A stretch of DNA of 37,466 nt from Chloroflexota bacterium (GTDB lineage Bacteria; Chloroflexota; Dehalococcoidia; Lucifugimonadales; Lucifugimonadaceae). Both the position numbers and the translations under genes were made by a program. Position 1 is the first letter of the stretch, and each line of letters begins with the position of its first letter. The notes under the pieces are model-generated. The model searched no databases and was not told the DNA's origin. It was given only the letters and a program-made list of their open reading frames with translations. The stretch lies in NCBI GenBank assembly GCA_013204555.1, contig JABMNO010000042.1, positions 1 to 37,466 of the forward strand. The letters run 5' to 3'. Below, in pieces: positions 16,951 to 25,115 of this stretch.

Positions 16951-17142
16951 CTTTTGGTCCTCCTCGTCACCATATGGCGATCTAATTTATTGCTCTGCTG
17001 CTTGAGAGATACGGCTACCAGTCCGTCTCTGGTTCCAGCGCTTTCTGCTGAATCCCGGTGCGACACCTGGTAGGAGCCTGGCAGTGTCATTTGACTGCCG
17101 GATCTGCGTAGCCTCCAATTCAATCGGAGGCCGTCTCGGAGT

Positions 17143-17174
17143 TAGGCCCCCCCGGACAAGTCCGGGGGGGCCTA
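17143..17174 (-). terminator. GC-rich hairpin between binding-protein and permease genes (partial terminator / RNA stabiliser)
   Basis: Arms of 15 perfect base pairs (TAGGCCCCCCCGGAC / GTCCGGGGGGGCCTA) with a 2-nt loop begin 20 bp after the stop of the binding-protein gene. There is no U-tract. Two weaker hairpins follow in the direction of transcription (17111-17131, GCCTCC/GGAGGC; 17080-17099, GGCAGT/ACTGCC). Such structures commonly let the binding protein be made in excess of the permeases by stopping part of the transcription or protecting the upstream message. Confidence 0.65.
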
Positions 17175-17193
17175 CTATCCGACTTTTGAACTT

Positions 17194-19272
17194 TTAGTTC
17201 AGTTCAAGGTTCCACACCCGGTTGATACCGGAGGAAGTTACCTTGCCCTGATCCCAACTCTTCACCTTGATTGGGTTCATCACCCAGAGGCTTGGAGTTG
17301 CCACGATACCAGGCTGAAGAGCCTCATCGTACATGTACTGAACGTAGTCATCGATCAGTGAGTTACGAACTGCCTCGTCTGGCTCAACTGCTACCCGCTG
17401 GTAGTTGTCGAGGACAAACGGGATTTCAAAACCACAACCGAATCCACCTCTCGTCAGGCTTGTCTGAACAAGACCCTTCGGGAAGTGCCACGGCCACGCT
17501 TCGTTACCCTTGTCACAAGCGGTCACCCATGGGTGGGTGTTCGTCCGGCCTACGGTCGTGGGACGGAACGTGACGTAAGAGAACTTCAGTGTGAAGACCT
17601 GAAGGCCAAGGTCTGCCCAGTAGCCAGCAGCGGCGTCAGTAATCTCACCACCTAGTCCAAGTCCACCACCCGCACCCTGTGCGTACAGGGAGACTGAGAA
17701 GGAGTTGCCATTCAGCTGATCCTGTTGGGAATCGCTGGTCTGGCCCTTCTGGTAGTTTGCGTTACCGTCAGAGTTGATGGGCCAGTCAGCGTTCTCACCA
17801 CGAAGTATCTCAATGGCGAGGTCTGGGTCGTATCCGTAGTTCCACTTGTCCTGCCAGCGGGAGTGCTTCACAGAGACGTACATGACTTCTACGTTGTGAC
17901 CAAGGCCAGCCAGAAGCTTCTGGTTGACCGCTTCTCGGTCTACTGCCCTGGCAAGTGCGTTACGCACTGACTTGGCTTCCTGAAGGTCCTCAGCATCGGC
18001 AGGGTTGCCAATCCACGCAAGGTCATGCACAAATGTGCCGCGTGTCAGCGGTGATCCGTCGACTGCTGAGACCGTCTCCCAGAGGTTACCTGAGAAGAAG
18101 ATGCCAACCTGTTCCAGTCCACCAGTACTGGAGGTTAGGAAACCACCCTGTACAAACTGTGGAACGTCTTTTGGATCGATTGATGCGACGTCAACCTCAC
18201 CCGTCTTCAGCAATGCTGATCGGGTCGTGGACTCTGTCACTTCAATAAACTTGATTCGGTCAGTCTTGGGAGTGAACTTCCAGTGGGCATTCCCACCAGC
18301 AGCTTTTGTCCCAACCATATCGAGGATGTCACTACGTGCCCACGATTCTACGAGGTACACACCCGTGCCAACAACGTTGTCACGAGCAAAGTCAGGGCCC
18401 TTGGAGTCAAAAACGCTCTTCGAGAAGACTGAGAACGCCTGGCCTGACTCATTCGTGTAGTCAGCGTTCCAGGTTGCGTCAAACAAGACTTTGCCAGTCG
18501 TAGGATTGACGGCGAAGTCGAACGACACAGTATCTGCGTCTACAACATTCCACGCGCCCCAGAGACCGGCGAAGTCACCAGCCTGGCCGTGGATTGATTC
18601 CGGATTCGTGGTCGCATTGGCGTCGTTCATAGAGAACGCGACATCCTCAGCTGTCATCTTTCCGAAGTTCTCAACGACTCCAGAGTCGTTAATCCACTGG
18701 AATTCCGCGTTGGTCTCAATGTCGATGGTTGCCCCACTCAGGTCAGTCGCAATTGTCCAGGACTTAGCAAGCCATGGCTCAGTTGCGTCCGTGACCGAGT
18801 TACGTGCGAACATCGTCTCCGCAAGTCCAAAGTTCTTCAAGAAGTCCGGTGATTGGGCTTGGCCCCTACCGTTCTCGTCGAGAATTTCAAAAATCGCGAT
18901 TACTGCTGAATTTGTTCCGCTCTGTGGGCTTGGCGGCTTTACTGGCTCAATTCCTGCAACGGTTGGAATGGCGGTGGCGGTGGCGGTCACAACGACCTGA
19001 ACCGTGTCGCCCTTCTCCGTTACAACAACTGTCTGCACGACGGACTTTTCAACAATCTTCTCAACCTCAACGGTCTGAATGACTGTCTTGCCCGCTACTT
19101 CTTTTTCGACGACAACGGTCTGAACGACTGTATCGCCAGCTACTTCCTTCTCGACAATGACAGTCTGAACGACTGTCTCAGTGGTCGTACCGCAAGCAAC
19201 GGCTGCAATAAGAGCACCGCCCGCAAGGAGCGGGGTCAGCAGACGGAAAGTCCTGCTACTGAAAAGATTCAT
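17194..19272 (-). CDS. ABC transporter solute-binding lipoprotein, family 5 (peptide/nickel type)
   Basis: 692 residues from the ATG at 19272, chosen because GAGGAGG lies 8 nt upstream and the signal peptide starts there; an upstream frame to 19311 is not needed. The signal peptide ends in a lipobox (IAAVAC, Cys27). Residues 32-89 are a valine-rich repeat linker, then Thr/Ala-rich sequence to about 105, then a large extracellular domain of family 5. That domain has the usual features: MTAEDVAFSMNDANAT, GTGVYLVESWARSDIL, FIEVTESTTRSALLKTGEVD and VRNALARAVDREAVNQKLLA. The two permease genes follow. It is longer than the ~500 residues usual for DppA/OppA, partly because of the linker and partly a long C-terminal lobe. 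Repetitive linkers of this kind are common in Chloroflexota binding proteins. Confidence 0.93.
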   Translation of the reverse strand: MNLFSSRTFRLLTPLLAGGALIAAVACGTTTETVVQTVIVEKEVAGDTVVQTVVVEKEVAGKTVIQTVEVEKIVEKSVVQTVVVTEKGDTVQVVVTATATAIPTVAGIEPVKPPSPQSGTNSAVIAIFEILDENGRGQAQSPDFLKNFGLAETMFARNSVTDATEPWLAKSWTIATDLSGATIDIETNAEFQWINDSGVVENFGKMTAEDVAFSMNDANATTNPESIHGQAGDFAGLWGAWNVVDADTVSFDFAVNPTTGKVLFDATWNADYTNESGQAFSVFSKSVFDSKGPDFARDNVVGTGVYLVESWARSDILDMVGTKAAGGNAHWKFTPKTDRIKFIEVTESTTRSALLKTGEVDVASIDPKDVPQFVQGGFLTSSTGGLEQVGIFFSGNLWETVSAVDGSPLTRGTFVHDLAWIGNPADAEDLQEAKSVRNALARAVDREAVNQKLLAGLGHNVEVMYVSVKHSRWQDKWNYGYDPDLAIEILRGENADWPINSDGNANYQKGQTSDSQQDQLNGNSFSVSLYAQGAGGGLGLGGEITDAAAGYWADLGLQVFTLKFSYVTFRPTTVGRTNTHPWVTACDKGNEAWPWHFPKGLVQTSLTRGGFGCGFEIPFVLDNYQRVAVEPDEAVRNSLIDDYVQYMYDEALQPGIVATPSLWVMNPIKVKSWDQGKVTSSGINRVWNLELN
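19006..19179 (-). repeat. 45-bp in-frame tandem repeats encoding a 15-residue unit
   Basis: Four degenerate units encode the linker between the lipid anchor and the binding domain: TETVVQTVIVEKEVAG, DTVVQTVVVEKEVAG, KTVIQTVEVEKIVEK and a shorter SVVQTVVVTEKGD. The repeat is visible at DNA level as recurring CGGTCTGAACGACTG-like blocks on the plus strand. Alternating beta-branched and charged residues suggest an extended or beta-helical spacer lifting the domain off the membrane. Confidence 0.8.
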
Positions 19273-19434
19273 ATACTTCGCCTCCTCTGAGAAGCGGTCT
19301 ACTCTCCGCAAAGCGCCGTCTCAGTAATTCGTTTGCATCTTGGCCGGCCCGGGTCAGCGTAATGAGTGTGCCGAAAAAAATCGTGACACACGCAAAACTG
19401 GCTCGGTTACCTCAACCGGTCAGACTGGGCCGGG

Positions 19435-19465
19435 ATTATAGAGGATGGCCCACGGAGGATGTCAA
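19435..19465 (-). promoter_or_regulatory. Sigma70-type promoter of the ABC transporter operon
   Basis: On the minus strand TTGACA (19465-19460) and TATAAT (19440-19435) are both perfect consensus hexamers, separated by 19 bp, slightly long. Transcription from about 19428 would give a leader of roughly 155 nt before the ATG at 19272. The long spacer could make the promoter dependent on an activator; see the repeats just upstream. Confidence 0.75.
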
Positions 19466-19475
19466 CCGATGGTGC

Positions 19476-19497
19476 GCGAATATTGAGCCAATATTGG
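19476..19497 (-). repeat. Two tandem 11-bp repeats upstream of the -35 element
   Basis: On the plus strand GCGAATATTGA and GCCAATATTGG sit back to back, 9 of 11 bases the same, and the second contains a 10-bp palindrome (CCAATATTGG). They lie 10-30 bp upstream of the -35 hexamer of the ABC operon promoter. The period is about one turn of the helix, as expected for an activator binding on one face. Confidence 0.45.
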
Positions 19498-19526
19498 GCC
19501 GGATTTAGCCCGTGAACAGGCTGTGT

Positions 19527-20486
19527 TCAGGCGACCCGGTTCTGAATTCTGCCATTCAAAAATGCCAGGGTGTTGTCCACAAGCAGTTCAAGACTTTGCG
19601 CCAGTGACTCCGTGGTGGTCCCCGCCGTGTGGGGTGAAAGTATTGAGTTGGGCAGTTCTCGAAATGGGCTGTTAGCCGTCAGGGGCTCCGTGCCAAATGT
19701 ATCGAGCGCGGCTCCTGCGATTGTGCCGCGTCTCAGCGCCGCCGCCAGGGCCTCTTCATCAATGAGGCCGCCCCTGGCAACATTCACGAGAAATGCCGTG
19801 GGCTTCATGAGCGAAAGCTGTTCTGATCCGATCATGTTTCTGGTGTCAGAGGAGAGTCTCAAATGCAATGAGATGGCATCTGATTGGCGCAAGAGTTGTT
19901 CAAACTCAACGTACGTCACCCCATTTGCCTCTGCCCATTCCTGGTCGGGTCGCCGTGTCCACGCGATAACGTTCATGCCAATTCCCTGGGCGAGTTTGCA
20001 TAGCCGTTTTCCTATTAGTCCGGTCCCAAGGACTCCCAACGTTTTGCCACTCAGCTGCGTCAAAAGCCCCCTTGGCCACTCGCCTCTCCGTATCCTGGAA
20101 TCCAGTTCTGGAACTTTCCTCGCCAGTGCCAGCAGCAACGCGAGACTGTGTTCTGCCACCGCGTGAGTGGCAGTGTCCGGAGTATTGGTCACGGTGAGAT
20201 TCATCCTGTTGGCCGCATCCAGATCAACGTTATCGATCCCCGGCCCCCACAGGGCCAGATGCTTCATTGATGGGCAGTTCTCTATTACGTGCCGGGTGAA
20301 CGGTGTGGATGCTCGTATGCTCACCACCGTATGTGCCCCAGCGATTCGCTCCAATAGCTCAGGCTCATCGTCGGGACGGCTGTTCCAGAGACGGATCTCC
20401 GCTCCGGACTGCGCCCTCAGTCTTGCAAGCGCAGGAGAATCTGAGATCAGCGGTGGCTGATCGTCAGGGATTGCGATGGTGATCAT
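19527..20486 (-). CDS. D-isomer-specific 2-hydroxyacid dehydrogenase
   Basis: 319 residues, full length. The NAD-binding fold has GKTLGVLGTGLIGKRL. The catalytic arginine lies in VNVARGGLIDEEAL, the glutamate in FGTEPL and the histidine in LSPHTAGTTTES. The enzyme interconverts a 2-keto acid and a D-2-hydroxy acid with NAD(P)H; the pattern is like phosphoglycerate dehydrogenase-related enzymes but without a C-terminal ACT domain, so serine synthesis is not implied. It lies between the ABC operon promoter and the PHP-domain hydrolase gene on the same strand; the 231-bp gap to that gene shows no terminator. Its stop codon lies upstream of the ABC promoter, so readthrough into the transporter operon is possible. 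Confidence 0.88.
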   Translation of the reverse strand: MITIAIPDDQPPLISDSPALARLRAQSGAEIRLWNSRPDDEPELLERIAGAHTVVSIRASTPFTRHVIENCPSMKHLALWGPGIDNVDLDAANRMNLTVTNTPDTATHAVAEHSLALLLALARKVPELDSRIRRGEWPRGLLTQLSGKTLGVLGTGLIGKRLCKLAQGIGMNVIAWTRRPDQEWAEANGVTYVEFEQLLRQSDAISLHLRLSSDTRNMIGSEQLSLMKPTAFLVNVARGGLIDEEALAAALRRGTIAGAALDTFGTEPLTANSPFRELPNSILSPHTAGTTTESLAQSLELLVDNTLAFLNGRIQNRVA

Positions 20487-20717
20487 TAGTTTGCTGAGAG
20501 CTTGTTACCTGTTATTTATTCAAACGGACCGGAGGGCGCTACGCAGACGCCCTTGTGTTGCGCAAGACCGGGCGCGGCTACGCGGACAGCGAGACGCCAC
20601 GCGAAGCCAATGCAGCCTGGCGAACGCTCTTACGCCGCACAAGTTGCAGAAAGGCCCAATGTCTCTGATAACGATAACGCTGGTACCTATTCCAACGATA
20701 CCCACACCGGGATTGTT

Positions 20718-23345
20718 CTAGTGGCTGTGGGAGTGGTCGCTATGCCCATGATGGCTTGCGGGATGGGTGTGATTCCCCTTGAGCCGTTCCTGGAGGCCTT
20801 CGATTGCTTCTTCAAAGACGCTTCTCACAGCAGCATGTCTTTCGGGCGGTGCGGGAGTCGCCAATGTATCCAGCCAGGTCATACCTCCCTCCATCACCGT
20901 GATCAGGTATTCAGCCGTGGGATTGTCAAAGACTTCACTTCCCTTTGCTTTCAGATAGACCGGCGATGTGTGGGCGTTGAAGTGGACCGGCCAGATATGT
21001 TGGGCTTTGTGTTCGCTTACTGCTCTGGCCGCGATCCATCCAGACCCCTCAACGCTGATCTGTTCTGAGACGTGGAGGGAGGTAGTTCCGTCGGACGCGG
21101 ACGATTCGGCAACTACTCTGCCATTCAACACGACCTGTAGTTTGTGGAACGGCATGGTCCCGGTCGCTGTCGCTTCAACATGGAGATTGCCGGATTTCCC
21201 GCTGAGCGACACCTCGTCCCCGGGCTGAGAGCCTTCAACGCTCAGCCCGAGGAGCGGACCGCTGGTGGTATATGTCCGGCCTGCACGCACCGCCCTGCCC
21301 CACGCAGCAAACGAGAAATCCTCATCCCCGATGTTCGCGTACGTCCTCACGCCTCCAACAGGCATACCAGCAGACATCTTGTCGGTTCCGCCGATAGCGG
21401 AGACGCGGTAGCCGGTGTTGAGCAGCCGATACCACTCATGGATAGCGAATGTGTCCATGGTTGGCGCCCAGAAGTCTCGTAACTCCAACCCGTCCACGCG
21501 ACCCCGAACAACTTCGGCCACCACTTCCGAATACGGGAACGGGAAGTGTGGAACCACTACGACGCCTCCACTAGTCCGGCACTCGTCAGCCCACTCGCTC
21601 ATCGCCCGCCATGTTGGATCGCCAAAGTAGCCTTCTGTTGGTCCTGAAGTGGACATGGGGAAGATTGGCGCTCCCTGAGTTCCGAGCATGCTGATATGGC
21701 CCAGGAAGTGCTGACGATTCTCTGAGCCGACCCAGACAACCGTTTCATCTCGGCTCTGGAACCCGCTTCGACCGGTTATGTCACCTACATTGGTAAAGAG
21801 GTCGCCCCACTGAGCAGCGAGTAGGTTAATAATGTTAAGTCCCTCTGCCTGCGCCTCTAGCCACGCGGTGTCTGGAGAGATGAAGTGGGTGTGAGAGTCA
21901 GCGGTGATCCATCCTTTGTCTCGCAGGTTCGTGAGTCGGGATAGCTCGATGTCCAGTTCCTTCTGGCCGGGTTTGATGTCCAGTTCGATTCGCCGCGGCT
22001 CGTACTCGAATCCCTTTGATATCTCTGCGTAGACCTTGCCCTCAGGAAGTTCGATTGGGAACTCCCCATCAACGTAGGCATAGTTTGTGGAGCCAAGTTT
22101 CAGGTCTGCGCCGTAGTCCTCAAACCAGTTGTCGTTAACTTCGTGCCGGTGGCCGTATGGCGGGAAGTAGCGGCCGTCTTCCGATCGAAAGTGGACGCGG
22201 GCGGGGGTTGTGCCTGGCAGATCGTCAGCCTTGATCCTGACGGTCACCCATTCACGGCGCTCTGTCAGAACCCGGGCATGCAGCTGGCCGTCCGCACTCG
22301 AGGCCTCACCTGACTCGTACAAGTCGCCAGCAGAAAGCTCAGTTCCATTAACGGAAACGGACGCGTCGCTTGTCGACGTGAGGTCAACGAGCAATGAGTT
22401 GCCCGAGTGCTCGAGATCGATATGCTCTCCCCAACCTTTTACCGGGTCACTCAACCAGCTGGCGGGAGTGAACGGGTTGGAGGGTCGAGACCGGGCGACG
22501 ACACCCTGATCGACCGTGACATCAGCTGCACTTGCCTCAAAGTCCGAGGCGTCTGACGTAATTTCAATCGTTTCCAGCTTGTTGTGTCGAAGTGGGTGTG
22601 AATTTCCACTGAACGCTGTGATTCCACCAATGGCGATGGCGGCGGCGCCGGTGGGTTCGATTCGTACGGATTGAATCTTCTTTTCGGGATTCGGATTCGG
22701 CAGGGCGAATATGGACCATGAAGCCGGAGAAATACCCTGGTTGACTCCCTGAACCCTCTCTAACGGCCCAAACTCGCCAACGTTGACGCCGGTTTGCATC
22801 CGTCCCCACTGGTTTTTTGGATATGGGCCTCGCACGTCCAGCGCCATCAAACCCTGGTGGGGTCTTGCTGCAAAGGCACTTTGCATTCGTGATGCCACTT
22901 GATTGATCTCGAATCGTCTCCGAATCGGATGCGGGCACTCCGTACCATCTTCATATGCGATCACGTAACTGCCCAGATTCTCACCCGGCGCGGTGACTAC
23001 CGGTTGGGCATAGTCTGCGGTCTGGGGATCGCTGAAATCACCAACTGGCGTTGTTTTCGTGGCTCGTGAATCGCAAAAGTGGGCAAATATGAGATAACTG
23101 GCGGACCGGTCAACCGTTATAGAGATCGCCGTTGTTCTGCCGGCTTCTCCGACTACTACGAGACCTGGCGATCTGGTCATATCCGGAAGCCCAAATGGAA
23201 CGCCCCAGAAAACCTGATCGCCAAATGGGAGCCGCTGGATATCCGCCCCTGTTGCAGGAGCCCACGGCGCAGAGTCTGATGGCGAGTGTGTGAAGACGCC
23301 TGAGATATCTACGATTGTCGATTTTGTCATCTGCACAACCACCAT
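20718..23345 (-). CDS. CehA/McbA-family PHP-domain metallohydrolase with His-rich C-terminus
   Basis: 875 residues; an in-frame ATG at 23330 is an alternative start. The first ~470 residues are beta-rich and unassigned. From about residue 475 the sequence matches the PHP-type metal-dependent hydrolases grouped with carbaryl hydrolase CehA and McbA: GWITADSHTHF (around residue 485), then EGLNIINLLAAQWGDLF, VVVVPHFPFPYSEV, and SAIGGTDKMSAG, followed by a small beta domain. These residues should bind the active-site metals. The last 18 residues (NHTHPASHHGHSDHSHSH) carry eight histidines, suggesting metal binding or metal delivery. No Sec signal peptide is visible. The natural substrate is unknown; carbaryl-type ester or amide cleavage is only an analogy. 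It is divergent from the one-carbon cluster across a 143-bp spacer. Confidence 0.82.
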   Translation of the reverse strand: MVVVQMTKSTIVDISGVFTHSPSDSAPWAPATGADIQRLPFGDQVFWGVPFGLPDMTRSPGLVVVGEAGRTTAISITVDRSASYLIFAHFCDSRATKTTPVGDFSDPQTADYAQPVVTAPGENLGSYVIAYEDGTECPHPIRRRFEINQVASRMQSAFAARPHQGLMALDVRGPYPKNQWGRMQTGVNVGEFGPLERVQGVNQGISPASWSIFALPNPNPEKKIQSVRIEPTGAAAIAIGGITAFSGNSHPLRHNKLETIEITSDASDFEASAADVTVDQGVVARSRPSNPFTPASWLSDPVKGWGEHIDLEHSGNSLLVDLTSTSDASVSVNGTELSAGDLYESGEASSADGQLHARVLTERREWVTVRIKADDLPGTTPARVHFRSEDGRYFPPYGHRHEVNDNWFEDYGADLKLGSTNYAYVDGEFPIELPEGKVYAEISKGFEYEPRRIELDIKPGQKELDIELSRLTNLRDKGWITADSHTHFISPDTAWLEAQAEGLNIINLLAAQWGDLFTNVGDITGRSGFQSRDETVVWVGSENRQHFLGHISMLGTQGAPIFPMSTSGPTEGYFGDPTWRAMSEWADECRTSGGVVVVPHFPFPYSEVVAEVVRGRVDGLELRDFWAPTMDTFAIHEWYRLLNTGYRVSAIGGTDKMSAGMPVGGVRTYANIGDEDFSFAAWGRAVRAGRTYTTSGPLLGLSVEGSQPGDEVSLSGKSGNLHVEATATGTMPFHKLQVVLNGRVVAESSASDGTTSLHVSEQISVEGSGWIAARAVSEHKAQHIWPVHFNAHTSPVYLKAKGSEVFDNPTAEYLITVMEGGMTWLDTLATPAPPERHAAVRSVFEEAIEGLQERLKGNHTHPASHHGHSDHSHSH

Positions 23346-23488
23346 TCCTGGTAATTACGGTCTTTCGTTCTAGGGATAATTGGTGCATGATATTGCAGGA
23401 GCGGCTTTCACGAGCCGTCCGGCGCCACCGATCAGCCAATGCGAGACCTTGGAGCAGAGATAATCTCACCAGTGACTGACCGTCAAAA

Positions 23489-25102
23489 TTGACGTTTGTA
23501 AACAATATCAATTCGCCGCCCTCCCGCATCACCCTGCGGGATCTTTTCAGTGAACCAGACAGGTTTATCTTTGCCGTAGAGATTGAGACTACGCGTGGCC
23601 TCGCTATGGAAGAGCCTGCCAACCGGATGGCTCGCCTCGCCCATAATCTTGTCGACTTTGCGGATGTTGACGTTCTTGGGCTAACGGATAACCCAGGTGG
23701 AAATCCCAACAATCGTCCCGAGGCGCTCGGATTGCAATTGCATGAGCGCGGGCAGGAAGTGATCGTCAATGTCTCCTGCAAGGACTACAACCGTAACGGA
23801 ATTGAGAGCAGACTCTGGGCGCTTGGGAGCTACGGCTTCGATGCGGTCCTGGCTCTAACCGGGGATTACCCGACAGCCGGATATGCCGGACAGGCGAAGC
23901 CGGTATTCGACATCGACTCTGTTGCGCTCCTTGAAATGATTCGAAGGCTCAACGAAGGCTATCCGCCAGCTGACAGGTCGGTGGGTGCCCAGACGGCTAC
24001 CATACGCACCTCATTCTTTCCGGGGACATCAGTTTCTCCCTTTAAGGTGCGAGAGTCGGAATACCTTCCCCAGTTGTTTAAGCTGGCGTACAAGATCCGA
24101 TCCGGCGCGCAGTGGGCAATCACACAGATTGGGTATGACTCCCGCAAAATGGACGAGCTCCAGCGGTACATGGCGCTCAAGCAGTTGAACATCCCTGTGA
24201 TGGGTTCCGTTTTTATCCTTTCCGCACCGGCGGCCCGGTTCTTCCATCGATGGGGTGTTCCGGGAATTAACGCCTCATCTGAACTGGTTGAGCTAGCTAA
24301 CAAACAGGCCAAGTCAGAAGACAAAGGTCGGGCATTTTTCCATGAACTCGCGGCAAAACAGATGGCAATCTTGAAGGGTCTGGGATATCGCGGCGTGTAC
24401 CTATCTGGTCGCCCTAGCTTGCGCCATATTGAAACAATCATCGGAATTGAAAAATCGTTCGGTCAGGATGATTGGAAGGATTTTGCTCGCGAGCTTCAGT
24501 TCCCGCTTCCCGAAGAGTTCTACTATTTTGAACAGGACCCTGACACCGGGCTTGCGTCATCACAAGTGAACCAGAATTACGTTGCATCCAAGTCCAGATT
24601 ATCCAGAACCCGTAAGCGATTGACTCAGTCCCCGGCATTCACAGTTGGCAAGTTGACTCATGACGTGTTCTTCGACGCGAAGGCTCCCGGCAAAAAACTG
24701 GGTGAGTTGATCTATAAGGGGATTGATAAGACTCCTAAATTGGTGCAGCGTTTCGCACATTGCACAGAGCAAGCCGCCAAGTTTCCCGTATATGGATGCC
24801 ATGACTGTGGCGATTGCTCGCTTCCAGACATTGCATACCTCTGCCCTGAATCACAATGCGCGAAGAACCAGAGGAACGGCCCGTGCGGTGGAACCAAAGA
24901 TGTGCGCTGTGAGGTGCTGGATAAAGATTGCATCTGGTCTCGGGCCTATGATCGGCTGAAGTCCATCGGTCAAGAGGAACAGATGCTTGAGCGACCCGTA
25001 GTATTTAAGAATGGTGCCCTTCAGGGCACGTCCGCATGGAGCAACACACTCCTTGAGCGCGATCACCATTCATCGAACTCCGAAGGACAGAAAAGCCGGT
25101 AA
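23489..25102 (+). CDS. metF: Methylenetetrahydrofolate reductase fused to a C-terminal MetV-type cysteine-rich domain
   Basis: 537 residues from a TTG at 23489, the first possible start after an in-frame stop; no ATG occurs before residue 40. Residues ~15-330 are a MetF flavoprotein barrel: FAVEIETTRG, LGLTDNPGGNPNNRPEA, ALTGDYPTAGYAGQAKPVFD. The last ~130 residues hold eight cysteines from Cys437 to Cys481 (CHDCGDCSLPD, then YLCPESQC, NGPCGGTKDVRC), the pattern of MetV proteins that partner MetF in acetogens and bind Zn or Fe-S. In acetogens MetV and MetF are usually separate chains; here they are one. In this context the enzyme probably oxidises methyl-THF to methylene-THF. It is the first gene of the corrinoid cluster; the next starts 13 bp after it. 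The electron acceptor is not evident. Confidence 0.88.
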   Translation: MTFVNNINSPPSRITLRDLFSEPDRFIFAVEIETTRGLAMEEPANRMARLAHNLVDFADVDVLGLTDNPGGNPNNRPEALGLQLHERGQEVIVNVSCKDYNRNGIESRLWALGSYGFDAVLALTGDYPTAGYAGQAKPVFDIDSVALLEMIRRLNEGYPPADRSVGAQTATIRTSFFPGTSVSPFKVRESEYLPQLFKLAYKIRSGAQWAITQIGYDSRKMDELQRYMALKQLNIPVMGSVFILSAPAARFFHRWGVPGINASSELVELANKQAKSEDKGRAFFHELAAKQMAILKGLGYRGVYLSGRPSLRHIETIIGIEKSFGQDDWKDFARELQFPLPEEFYYFEQDPDTGLASSQVNQNYVASKSRLSRTRKRLTQSPAFTVGKLTHDVFFDAKAPGKKLGELIYKGIDKTPKLVQRFAHCTEQAAKFPVYGCHDCGDCSLPDIAYLCPESQCAKNQRNGPCGGTKDVRCEVLDKDCIWSRAYDRLKSIGQEEQMLERPVVFKNGALQGTSAWSNTLLERDHHSSNSEGQKSR

Positions 25103-25115
25103 AGGGCGAAATCTA

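Noticed and set aside
20502..21068. Plus-strand open frame of 188 codons from the spacer into the antisense strand of the PHP hydrolase gene
   Set aside because: Most of it is antisense to a strongly supported gene; its composition is Arg/Cys-rich. The 231-bp spacer itself (20487-20717) shows no supported gene, hairpin or promoter.
23456..23466. GAGATAATCTC palindrome before the MetF gene as promoter or operator
   Set aside because: It contains a GATAAT that could be a -10, but the hexamer 17 bp upstream (CCAATG) is not a -35; support is too thin to list as a feature.
23346..23488. Cobalamin, SAM or THF riboswitch ahead of the one-carbon operon
   Set aside because: The 143-bp spacer has only a small hairpin (GCGGCT/AGCCG near 23401-23416) and no B12-box or other conserved riboswitch core I can recognise; it is also short for a cobalamin riboswitch.
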